NCBI GenBank assembly: GCA_015709675.1
Contig: CP054182.1
Location: 2,459,448 to 2,523,447 of the forward strand
Direction of reading: 5' to 3'
From: Ignavibacteriales bacterium
GTDB taxonomy: Bacteria; Bacteroidota; Ignavibacteria; Ignavibacteriales; Ignavibacteriaceae
Length of the DNA: 64,000 nt
Positions 56,201 through 63,600 of the stretch are shown one piece after another. The notes under the pieces are model-generated. The model worked only from the letters and a program-made list of their open reading frames with translations, had not been told where the DNA came from and made no database searches. The number at the start of each line of letters is the position of its first letter. Within the stretch, counting starts at the first letter, position 1. Position numbers and translations under genes: made by a program.

Positions 56201-56691
56201 AAAACAATACAGTTGAGAACATTAAGTCAGCCATCAGGAACGGCGACATTGAACTCGCCATCAGACTTGCCCATACTCTTAAAGGAGTGGCAGGTAATCT
56301 TGGAGCAAAATCAGTCCAGGAAATCAGCGGCAGAGTGGAGTACACCCTGCGTGATAACAGATTAGATGAAACATTACCTTTGATTTATGAAATGCAATCT
56401 CAATTAGAACCGGCACTGACTGAAATAACTGAATGGCTTAATTCGATGAAAAAGACTCAACCAGCTGTCAGCGGTGAACTAGATAAGGTGCGTTTTACAA
56501 ATCTGCTCAATGAACTTGCAGAACTGCTCAGACAGGATGATTTTGAGTCATATAAAAAAATTGATGAAATAGAAGCACTGCCGGGTGTTGCAGAATTCCA
56601 CGGACAGCTTCAGGAAATCCAAAAGGATATAAAAAACTTCTCATTTGAAGAAGCTCTTCAAAAAGTGAATCAGGTTGTAAAGAAAATTTAA
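50212..56691 (+). CDS. Giant multi-PAS hybrid histidine kinase with two receivers and HPt
   Basis: A 2159-residue membrane kinase. TM1 (about 12-28), a Cache-like periplasmic domain (about 35-300) and TM2 (about 311-333) are followed by HAMP. About eight PAS domains occupy 390-1420; two of them (HHHYPDGRLFPAMDCPI and HHHYLDGTEYPAEKCAI) and the last two (IPTAVTRISDDKV, IPTSVTRVEDGKI) are evident duplications. HisKA has FLATMSHEIRTPMNAIIGLS (His about 1440), then an ATPase with GGTGLGLAISKRL. Receivers follow with Asp about 1727 (MDWKMPDMDG) and 1874 (MDLQMPVMDG), and an HPt with LAHTLKGVAGNLGA (His about 2021). It can run a full phosphorelay. An alternative start is the ATG at 50221. It leads a seven-gene operon. 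Confidence 0.93.
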   Translation: MYIMKRSLKVKIFLFTAIPVLLLLGIHQAVLISDQKKQLIERTDRLMSHESHSLSEIVEAQLDFIRVVGDLGAEYVEFSERVSFGEALPYLEANIGKGKLLVGSRFAFEPFYNNGRPSMPSVSIDRDGTIFRADLAPKLNYLDSTERWYSVPKKTLQSYWEEPFRDRETGLLVCRYSVPILKQGKFLGVSTVQFIFDELTSKVLESGFPTFRFFLLSDKGKFVFHSTKNKSGLTIFDNKMSQMDSIGRMELAGKMLGGGTGKMVIPSNDNTGNLWVYYNTIPLNKWSIAVVVGEDDVLGEVNDIFAKEIIKGILLLLGILLLTFIIAGSVTRQLAEVTRQVNILTGSRHFKKITTSSKDEIGVLVSSFNELILNIDNRDQEIRELNHRFKYAFQATNDGIFDWFIKTGNLYFSDRFYVMLGYQPGEFKPTVEKWAQLNHPEYRQFSLLQAYRDLKKEGRYSRTLKMVRKDGSLIWVHAKGAAAEFDEKGNPTRVVGTISDISKLREYEDEVSSLNKSLERKIAERTAELNVHVKALDASTMTSTTNLQGDIIYVNDNLCLISGYSREELLGRNHRIINSGYHPTEFWAEVWNTLLAGKIWRGEVRNKAKNGEFFWCDTVLVPMLNEKQEPVEFYAIRIDITEKKKQEENQEIFRILVNSIPDIVTFKDTAGRYISVNNSFTQFNGFTEDQVKGKRSEEIFDEEKGRFYSDMDKKALDSSENVESEEWVETKTGQMRLLHTNKFVVKGKDNQILGIMGISRDITDQKLAEQKIIDQEEKSRTILSSVYDGIMVIDTSGHIIKINPAALTIIGYNEDEVLGGHAHEITHHHYPDGRLFPAMDCPIVDVVKSGKFVRSDSDYFFRKDGSMFPVEFSAAPIMQEGMISGAVISFRDITERKKLLAERKAAEENTKSILKSVYDGIFGTNEDGLITFINPGVERILGFKAEELIGQSSHSVFHHHYLDGTEYPAEKCAIRKTLDKGVVSRVDDEVYWKKDGTPVAVEYTVTPIFKGDFVIGSVVSFSDITRRKELENELKRTLVLADNALELSNSGFWDVALDGSQTIWESPKAVMIYGFEVNEDGRYPIAELDKGVRATDEEHADVVFKAFLSVANGETDSFDQTHKFLRPVDGKVVWIRAIGNIQADEHGVKHIYGVVTDITDRKNYEEQIARSKADTESILDSMMIPTAVTRISDDKVMRINKAAEDFHLASEEVIRDSKSIEWYANPDDRFSLIEELKRTGKIVNKEIQFKRLGNNEVRDVSVSYLPIIYGGEQCLVGSLLDLTELKNIQRDLVHAKEMADRLVDAMPIPTSVTRVEDGKIIRSNIAMAEFHGLSMEELNSTRASDWYDNPEDHKALVENLRRDGYVRDFEVTFQRYKTHERRNVLLSFIPLEYNGEDCLVGSVIDITDLKKIQDELKSAKETAESATLVKSQFLATMSHEIRTPMNAIIGLSHLIMKTQLDKRQKDYIAKIDRSAQSLLGIINDILDFSKIEAGKLVIEEIEFDLETMFDTVSNLIAHRAQEKGLEFSIYVAPDVPHHLKGDPLRIGQILTNYCSNAVKFTEKGDITVRVRQIRKVADAIKLEFAVSDTGIGMNEEQLAKMFTAFQQADSSTTRKFGGTGLGLAISKRLSELMGGEAWVESEPGKGSTFYFTVIARQATEKKTKEFRPSPDLRGIKVLVVDDNETSRMILNEALVSFSFRVKTVDSGIKAIRELESALREPYQLVLMDWKMPDMDGLETSRLIRMNSGIKTPAIIMVTAFGKEEIAHRASEIGINGFLTKPVNHSILFDSIMQVFGKTGERIVETEQTGTAYSGIEEIKGARVLLTEDNEINQQVATELLEAAGMRVEIANNGAEAVEKIKNSGVPGKYDLVFMDLQMPVMDGYTATIEIRKLKEYSELPIVAMTADAMSGVKEKCIMLGMKGFISKPINPDEVYQALVTWIKPGKRVSDAAPAENKPAAEVELPALQFVNIEEGLKRVNNNKKLYLNLLTKFSESQNNTVENIKSAIRNGDIELAIRLAHTLKGVAGNLGAKSVQEISGRVEYTLRDNRLDETLPLIYEMQSQLEPALTEITEWLNSMKKTQPAVSGELDKVRFTNLLNELAELLRQDDFESYKKIDEIEALPGVAEFHGQLQEIQKDIKNFSFEEALQKVNQVVKKI

Positions 56692-56700
56692 GTCATTACC

Positions 56701-57876
56701 ATGAACAATCGATCCAAGAAACCGACAATACTGATAGTGGATGATGTCCCTGAGAATATAGCAATACTCGGTGAGATTTTATCTGACTACCGCCTGAAAA
56801 TTGCGACAGGCGGGCATAAGGCAATTGAGTTAGCTACTGAAGAAATTGATTTGATTCTGCTTGATATTGTGATGCCTGACATGGATGGTTTTGATGTCAT
56901 CAAACGATTGAAAGCAAATCCGGTTACCAGTGAAATACCTGTAATATTTCTATCTGTAATGTCTAAGCCTGAAGAGAAAGTTAAAGGATTCCGTCTTGGC
57001 GCGGTTGATTACATCACTAAACCCTTTGATGCTGATGAAATAAAATTCAGAATTGCCGCACACATCAGTTCCAGTGCTTATCAGCGGCTTCTCCTGAACA
57101 TGAATGAAGAACTTGAACATCAGGTAAAACAGAGAACTCATGAACTGCTTCTTGAAAAACAGCGTGCTGAACAGGCAAGCCGTCTGAAATCAAGTTTTAT
57201 GGCTCTTATAAGCCATGAATTAAGGACACCTATGACCGGGATTCTTGGATCACTTGAAGTTTTACTTGCAGAGATTACCAATCCGGAACATCTGCTGTTT
57301 TTGAATGCGGTAAAAAAATCTGCAACGCGGCTTCACGAGACACTAGATTCCATTGTAAGCTTTTCTAATCTTGAAGCTTCAAGAATGTCACCTAATTACT
57401 CAAGATTCAGCTATAGAGAAAGAATTCAGGGAATTGTCCAGCAATTTATTCCGCTCATACAGCAGAAAAAACTTGAGTTATATATTGGTGAGAGTGAAGA
57501 TAATTATCCCGGTTATGCAGATCCGGTAATGTTTGATTTAATATTCAATAATCTTATCAGTAATGCTGTCAAGTACAGCAAAAGCGGTAAGATTAGTATA
57601 GTATTCATGCTTTCAGAATATCTTGGACACATTTCCGATGTTATTATTGTTATGGACAACGGAATAGGGATACCGGCAGAAAAAAAGAAGACCGTATTTG
57701 AAGAATTCAGACAGGCAGATGAAGGACTGAACCGGGCGTTTGAGGGTGTTGGCCTCGGTTTATCACTGACAAAGCGGCTGGTTGAATTGCACAGAGGCAA
57801 AATAACACTGGAAGATAATCCCGAAGGAGGTTCAGTTTTTTCTGTATTCCTGCCCCGGGCAGCCGAAGAAATATAA
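56701..57876 (+). CDS. Receiver-histidine kinase (REC-HisKA-HATPase)
   Basis: The 391-residue cytoplasmic protein begins with a receiver (about 8-128, TILIVDDVPENIAILGEIL, phosphoacceptor Asp55 in LLDIVMPDMDG, DYITKPFD near the end). A coiled coil leads to HisKA (FMALISHELRTPMTGILGSL) and an ATPase (NNLISNAVKYS, VMDNGIGIPAE, GVGLGLSLTKRL). It starts nine bases after the giant kinase and could receive phosphate from its HPt domain and pass a signal on. Its receiver is closely similar to those of the next two genes. Confidence 0.92.
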   Translation: MNNRSKKPTILIVDDVPENIAILGEILSDYRLKIATGGHKAIELATEEIDLILLDIVMPDMDGFDVIKRLKANPVTSEIPVIFLSVMSKPEEKVKGFRLGAVDYITKPFDADEIKFRIAAHISSSAYQRLLLNMNEELEHQVKQRTHELLLEKQRAEQASRLKSSFMALISHELRTPMTGILGSLEVLLAEITNPEHLLFLNAVKKSATRLHETLDSIVSFSNLEASRMSPNYSRFSYRERIQGIVQQFIPLIQQKKLELYIGESEDNYPGYADPVMFDLIFNNLISNAVKYSKSGKISIVFMLSEYLGHISDVIIVMDNGIGIPAEKKKTVFEEFRQADEGLNRAFEGVGLGLSLTKRLVELHRGKITLEDNPEGGSVFSVFLPRAAEEI

Positions 57877-57902
57877 TATCTATTAATTAACACGATCTGG
57901 AC

Positions 57903-58274
57903 ATGTCCGCAAAAACAATATTAATCGTTGATGATGCACCTGAGAATATTTCCATTCTCGCTGAAATACTTTCTGGGTATGATATTAAAGTTGCTACTAA
58001 CGGCGCAAAAGCACTTCAGATTGCGGAAAAGTTTCCTAACCTTGATTTGATTCTCCTGGATATCATTATGCCGAACATGAGCGGATTTGAGGTTGCAGAA
58101 AAATTAAAAGCCAATCCGCTAACAGCCCGGATTCCGATCATTTTTGTCACAGGTCAGTCTGATTCTGCAAGTTTTATCAGAGGATTTGAAGTTGGCGCGG
58201 AAGAATATATTATTAAACCATTTGATGCGGATGAAATCATTAACCTGGTGACACAAAAACTTACTGGCAAATGA
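57903..58274 (+). CDS. Single-domain response regulator receiver
   Basis: A 123-residue receiver without output domain. TILIVDDAPENISILAEIL has the acidic pair, Asp53 is in LLDIIMPNMSG, and EEYIIKPFDADE has the conserved lysine. It probably shuttles phosphoryl groups among the neighbouring kinases. The ATGA overlap couples it to the REC-PP2C gene. Confidence 0.93.
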   Translation: MSAKTILIVDDAPENISILAEILSGYDIKVATNGAKALQIAEKFPNLDLILLDIIMPNMSGFEVAEKLKANPLTARIPIIFVTGQSDSASFIRGFEVGAEEYIIKPFDADEIINLVTQKLTGK

Positions 58275-59992
58275 ATAAAAGTAACAGCACTATACTTATA
58301 GTTGACGATGCCCCGGAAAATATAACGATTCTGGGAGAGGTATTGCAGGGGTATAAAAAGCTTGTTGCTCTTAATGGTGAAAAAGCTCTTCAGATAATTC
58401 AGACAAAAAAGCCTGACTTAATTCTGCTTGATATTGTGATGCCGGGAATGGATGGTTTTGAAGTGTGCAGAAGACTGAAAGAGGACCCGGAGACAAAAGA
58501 TATACCTGTTATTTTTATTACGGGTCAGACGGATATTTCCGATGAAACCAGAGGATTGGATCTTGGAGCAGTGGATTTTATTCCGAAACCGATCTCAGCC
58601 CCTGTTGTGCTCGCGCGGGTTAATAACCATCTTGAACTTTCAATAAACAGACGTCAGCTTGCAGAACAGAACAAGAAGCTTGAACAGCACAATAAATTCA
58701 TTACCGACAGTATTAATTACGCAAAGCGCATTCAGCAGGCAATACTTCCGGCCAAAACTATTTTCGAAAAACTGTTTGCCGAAAGTTTTCTGATATTCAG
58801 ACCGAAAGACATTGTTTCGGGAGATTTTTACTGGGCCGGCGAAGTTCACGGAGAGAAAATTGTTGTGGTAGTTGACTGTACGGGGCACGGTGTGCCGGGT
58901 GCATTCATGTCCATGATTGGTAACACCCTGCTTAATGATATTGTTCTGGTGAAGGGTATCACCAGTCCCGGCAAAATACTTCATGCCCTTGATGAGGGAA
59001 TTATTCATGAACTCAATAAAGATACCCATGCAGAAACTTTTGACGGAATGGATGCAGCAGTATGCAAATTTGCAGCTGGTAAAAATGAAGTGATATTCGC
59101 CGGGGCCTACAGGCCAATGTATGTGGTTGAAGGTGAAGAACTGACTGAGTTTAAGGGGGATAAAAAATCTCTGGGTGATGTGAGGAAATCACTTACGTTT
59201 ACTGAACACAGGGTTCCCTATACTGGAAATACCTGTTTTTATGTATTCACGGATGGTATAACCGATCAAAATAATAATGAGAATATTAAGTTTGGTTCCG
59301 GGAATCTGAAACGTGTTCTTGTGCAGCTGCAGCATGAGCCGCTTATCAGGCAGAAAGAAAAAATCATTGAAATTTTGATGAATCACATGGGAGAGGAAAG
59401 TCAGCGGGACGATATAACATTTGTCGGCTTGCGGCCAGGCAGTTATAACCAATCCGGTAAAAAAAGCAGAATACGGCTTGAGCACGATACCATGGGAAAT
59501 CTTCTGCTGATTGACTATCAGGGAATCTGCGATCATGAACTGATAGAAGAGTTTACCGATATACTTGAGGCAGAAGTTTCTGAAAAACTTCCGCTGCCAC
59601 TTTATAAAATACTGCTTTTCAGTACAAATGAGATGATTCAGAATATCGGATTTTATTCAGCAGAACGGCTTGATGAGCGGCGGAACAGCGGTATTGGCAG
59701 TTTTTCCGTTGAGTTCAGTAATTCTGCATTCCTGATTACAACACGGAATAAGATTGATATCTCTAAATATATGATGATAAAAACAAAGATTGATGAATTT
59801 AATAATTTATCAGCTGAAGAGTTAAAGGCAGTATATAAGCAGAAGGTAAGATCAGCATCGGATGCTGAAAGCAAGGGGGGCGGTATTGGCATTATTGAAG
59901 TGCTGAGGAAAACCAAAAGTAAAATTACGGCTGATTTAGAGGCGGATACAAGTACAATGATATTACAGTTACAAATCAAACGAGGTGAATAA
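58271..59992 (+). CDS. REC-PP2C phosphatase fused to a SiaB-like kinase domain
   Basis: The 573-residue protein joins three parts. A receiver (about 7-127, Asp54 in LLDIVMPGMDG) is followed by a coiled coil (about 130-165). A SpoIIE/PP2C phosphatase (about 175-385) has VSGDFYWAGEVHGEK, VVDCTGHGVPGAFMSMIGN, FTDGITDQ and RDDITFVGL. The last 175 residues (about 398-573), with ELKAVYKQKVRSASDAESKG and GGIGIIEVLRKTKS, resemble SiaB/DUF6272 kinases of the SiaABCD biofilm system. Phosphatase and kinase for the same SiaC target are thus one polypeptide under receiver control, and the SiaC gene is the next one. The SiaB assignment is by pattern recall and needs a profile search. Confidence 0.88.
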   Translation: MNKSNSTILIVDDAPENITILGEVLQGYKKLVALNGEKALQIIQTKKPDLILLDIVMPGMDGFEVCRRLKEDPETKDIPVIFITGQTDISDETRGLDLGAVDFIPKPISAPVVLARVNNHLELSINRRQLAEQNKKLEQHNKFITDSINYAKRIQQAILPAKTIFEKLFAESFLIFRPKDIVSGDFYWAGEVHGEKIVVVVDCTGHGVPGAFMSMIGNTLLNDIVLVKGITSPGKILHALDEGIIHELNKDTHAETFDGMDAAVCKFAAGKNEVIFAGAYRPMYVVEGEELTEFKGDKKSLGDVRKSLTFTEHRVPYTGNTCFYVFTDGITDQNNNENIKFGSGNLKRVLVQLQHEPLIRQKEKIIEILMNHMGEESQRDDITFVGLRPGSYNQSGKKSRIRLEHDTMGNLLLIDYQGICDHELIEEFTDILEAEVSEKLPLPLYKILLFSTNEMIQNIGFYSAERLDERRNSGIGSFSVEFSNSAFLITTRNKIDISKYMMIKTKIDEFNNLSAEELKAVYKQKVRSASDAESKGGGIGIIEVLRKTKSKITADLEADTSTMILQLQIKRGE

Positions 59993-60364
59993 ATGGAAAA
60001 TCTGATTATATACAAAACCAAAAGCACACTGGCAGTTAATTTTGATGCAAGGACGGGTATTCTTGAATTATCCGGCTCATCTTATCCTGAGAATACGAGT
60101 GAATTCTTTCAGCCGCTGATAACATGGATTCAGAATTATTTTCTGCAGGTTACAAAACCGCTGACCCTGAATCTTAAAATTGATTATCTTAATTCAAGTT
60201 CCATTAAATTTCTGAGTGATATTATAAATAAACTGCAGCATTACTATAAGAGCGGCGGTGAGGTTGAGATCAACTGGTATTACAAGGAAGATGATGAGGA
60301 TATGAAAGAAATGGGTGAGGAAATTAAAGAAGATGTAGCATTTAAATTCAATCTTATTGTATAA
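59993..60364 (+). CDS. SiaC family (DUF1987) phosphoprotein
   Basis: The 123-residue protein has the DUF1987 pattern: LAVNFDARTGILELSGSSYP, ENTSEFFQPLITWIQNYF, LNLKIDYLNSSSIKFLSDII and EVEINWYYKEDDEDMKEMGE. The serine run at 68-70 (NSSS) sits where the phosphorylated Thr68 of P. aeruginosa SiaC is expected. SiaC is switched by SiaB kinase and SiaA phosphatase, both resembled by the protein encoded immediately upstream (stop and start are adjacent). In Pseudomonas the unphosphorylated form activates the diguanylate cyclase SiaD; no such gene is here. Confidence 0.88.
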   Translation: MENLIIYKTKSTLAVNFDARTGILELSGSSYPENTSEFFQPLITWIQNYFLQVTKPLTLNLKIDYLNSSSIKFLSDIINKLQHYYKSGGEVEINWYYKEDDEDMKEMGEEIKEDVAFKFNLIV

Positions 60365-60378
60365 TAAGGAAAAATTCC

Positions 60379-60636
60379 ATGGCATTCGACTCTGAAAAAC
60401 TTGATGAAAGTGAAAAACCGTTCATTGAACATTTTGAAATGATTGAGAAGGCAAAAGCGGTTTCTTCATCTATTCCAAACGATATTCGAAAGCTTATTGT
60501 TGAATATATGAAGCTGACTGAATCTTATGAAAAATTATTAAAAACAACCATCCGGATATCCAAAATGGGTGACAAGGCCCAGAAAAAGCTCATTAAGTAT
60601 AAAGAGCTAATGGATACTCTCAGAAATATAGAATAA
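60379..60636 (+). CDS. Small helical protein in the SiaC operon
   Basis: This 85-residue protein is predicted almost all helical, with heptad-like spacing in the second half (KLLKTTIRISKMGDKAQKKL). That part is like the signalling helix that precedes cyclase domains in other proteins, though no catalytic domain follows. It lies between SiaC and the AAA+ gene with gaps of 14 and two bases, so it may bridge the two. I do not recognise a named family. Confidence 0.75.
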   Translation: MAFDSEKLDESEKPFIEHFEMIEKAKAVSSSIPNDIRKLIVEYMKLTESYEKLLKTTIRISKMGDKAQKKLIKYKELMDTLRNIE

Positions 60637-60638
60637 CA

Positions 60639-63600
60639 ATGGAAGAGCGTTCAGTTCAGTCCTCCCGGCTGCAGGAGGCATTCGAACATCTGTGGAAAGG
60701 AAGATTCCGCCTTGCCTTTTCGCTATCGGAACAGATAAAGGATGAACTTCCGGATAATGCAGACGCGGCTATCTGTTATGCATGGGCTTCACTGGAAAAC
60801 GGAGATCCTTACACAGCCCAAAAATATCTTGACAGGTCGCGTAACTGCTCAGCACAAGGCACTCTTACGCAAATGTACCGGGGATATGTGCAGATGCGTC
60901 TCAGCAGTTTCGAAGCTGCTATCTATGATTTCAACATGACGGAAGGGAAGCAGAAAGAACTGCTTGCCTGGACCTATCTGAACAAAGCGAAGTCGCTGGC
61001 AAGCATCGGAGAGATTGACAGGGCAATGAGTTTTTATGAACTCGGGCTGATTATTGACAATAACGCAAACCCTGCATGGAAATCTCTCAGAAAGTATTTC
61101 AGTGCTATTCAGAAGTGCATAAGGGAAGGGGATAAATCCAATCCGGCTGATTATTACCAGATAACAGAGGATGCACTCAGACAAAAAGAATACTGGTGCT
61201 CGCTCTTTTTATCAAACAAACTAGCTGGCAAAGAAGGAACCGCTAAGAAAGAGTTTCAGCTGATTCAGCTTGAATCAATGCTGAAAATGAATCAGCTTTC
61301 AGTGCTTGAAAATAAAATAGAGGAATATGAATCAGAATTAGGGAATGAAGAGAAATTCCTGGCACTTACCTTTGCGCTCAATAAAATTAAAGAGAAGCAA
61401 CTATCAGAAGTTAAAACTGTAATACCTCAAAAAGAGGAAAATTTTTCTGATCCGCTGGAGATATATCACACTCCCGAAGCAATCGTAGAGAAAGTTCTTC
61501 TTTTTAATGCCTCTGAGGACAGGGATAATAAACAGTCGAAAAATCTTCTTGAATTTGATTTTAATAAAATGCCTGAAATAGGTATCCAGATTTTTCTGAA
61601 GAATCCGAACTATAGAAAAGCAGATTCTGAATTCAACTGTTTCTATGCATGGTTTCAGGATGAAGATATCATTGAACAGTCTTCAGTGACAGCAAAGATT
61701 CCTGCTGACTGGGAACAATATACACTTCCTGAGACAATACGGCTTTCAGACAACCATCTCTGGAAGAAGGGGAATGCGCGCTTTGAATTCTTTATTAATC
61801 GAAAGAAAGTACTAAGCCGAAGCTTCAGTCTGGGTAATTCAGAAGTACCCGTCCCTGAAAAGAAGCAGGAAAAAAATACTTCAGCTGAGACAACAGTCAC
61901 TTTCGAAGAGGTTTTTGAAGAACTGAACAGTATCATAGGACTTGGCAGTGTTAAGGAAAGCGTCAGGGCACTGGTTGATTATCTGGAAGTTGTGAAGGAG
62001 CGAAAAGAGCTTGGCCTTAAGGCACAGGAAAATATTAGTGTTCATGCAACATTTCTCGGCAATCCGGGAACCGGCAAAACAACCGTAGCCCGGCTGATGG
62101 GAAAAATATATAAAAGCATGGGGTTGCTGAGCAAGGGTGAGGTGATTGAAGTTGACCGGTCATCGCTTGTCGGGCAATATGTAGGTGAGACGGCACAAAA
62201 AACAGATAAGATTATAGAAGATGCTCTCGGAAATGTCCTATTTATTGATGAAGCTTATACTCTGGTCAAAAAAGGGCAGAGTAATGATTTTGGACAAGAG
62301 GCCATTGATATACTTCTAAAAAGAATGGAAGATAAAAAAGGGGAGTTCTTCGTAATTGCGGCAGGATATCCGGATGAGATGAATGACTTTCTTGAGGCAA
62401 ATCCTGGTTTGAAATCCCGTTTCACGCATCATTTCATGTTTGAAGACTATACACCTGACGAGATGATGCAGATATTCAGGAAAATGATAGCTGATGAAGA
62501 TTACCGGATTACTGAAGAAGCAGAGACCGATTTACAAAAAGCGTTTACCAGACTCTACCGCTCAAGAGATAAAAATTTTGGCAATGCCAGAACGGTGCGG
62601 AAGGTTTTTGAAGATGCTAAAATGCAGGTAAGCCGCCGGTATTTAAAACTGACGAAGATAGACAGAACCAAAGAAAAGCTCACTACTATCAGCAGTGAAG
62701 ACATTCTTGAAATATTTTCTGCAGGATCTGCAAAAAAGAGTTATCAGGCTCCGTTAAATGAAGAACAGCTTTCTGAAGCAATGACTGAACTGAACCGCCT
62801 GACGGGACTTTCATCAGTTAAGCGTGATGTGGCTGAGATGATAAAACTTGCGAAGTTTTACAGGGAGTCAGGTGAGGATCTGGGGAATAAATTTTCTTCA
62901 CATATTTTATTTCTCGGGAATCCAGGCACGGGAAAAACAACCGTTGCCCGCATCATCAGCAAAATATATTCAGCGCTTGGTATTCTTCCGGCAGGGCAGT
63001 TAATTGAGACAGACAGGCAGGGGATGGTTGCGGTTCATGTAGGGGAAACTGCCCAGAAAACCACTTCTCTTATCAATAAATCCATGGGAGGAACTCTCTT
63101 TATTGATGAAGCATATACACTTGTAAAGAAAGGAAGCAGCGGAGATTTTGGGCAGGAGGCCATTGATGTGCTGCTTAAAAGGATGGAGGATGACAGGGGT
63201 AAGTTTATCGTAATAGCCGCGGGATATACGGAAGAGATGAAATCATTTTTGGAAAGCAACCCGGGGTTAAAATCCCGTTTTACGAGAATTTTCACTTTTG
63301 AAGATTATACAACTCAGGAGATGATGGAAATTTTTGACCGTATGTGTAAATCCTCCAGAGTGAAACTGAATGATGAAGCAAGAACAATGCTTGCTAATCA
63401 TTTTAATGAATTATACAGAAGCAGAGATAAAAACTTTGGCAATGCACGCCTGGTCAGGAACACCTTTGACCAGGTAATACGGGAGATGAATTTGCGTCTC
63501 AGTGAGATGGATGTGACATTACTGACAGATGAAGCTAAATCCTCCATTCTTCCGGAAGATATTAAAACAGTTCTGCCTCAGACGGCTAAACCCTCAACAG

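Noticed and set aside
55429-56202. Minus-strand ORF of 257 codons inside the giant kinase gene
   Set aside because: It is antisense to receiver and HPt domains with clear motifs; its translation is rich in Phe, Cys and His like a shadow frame.
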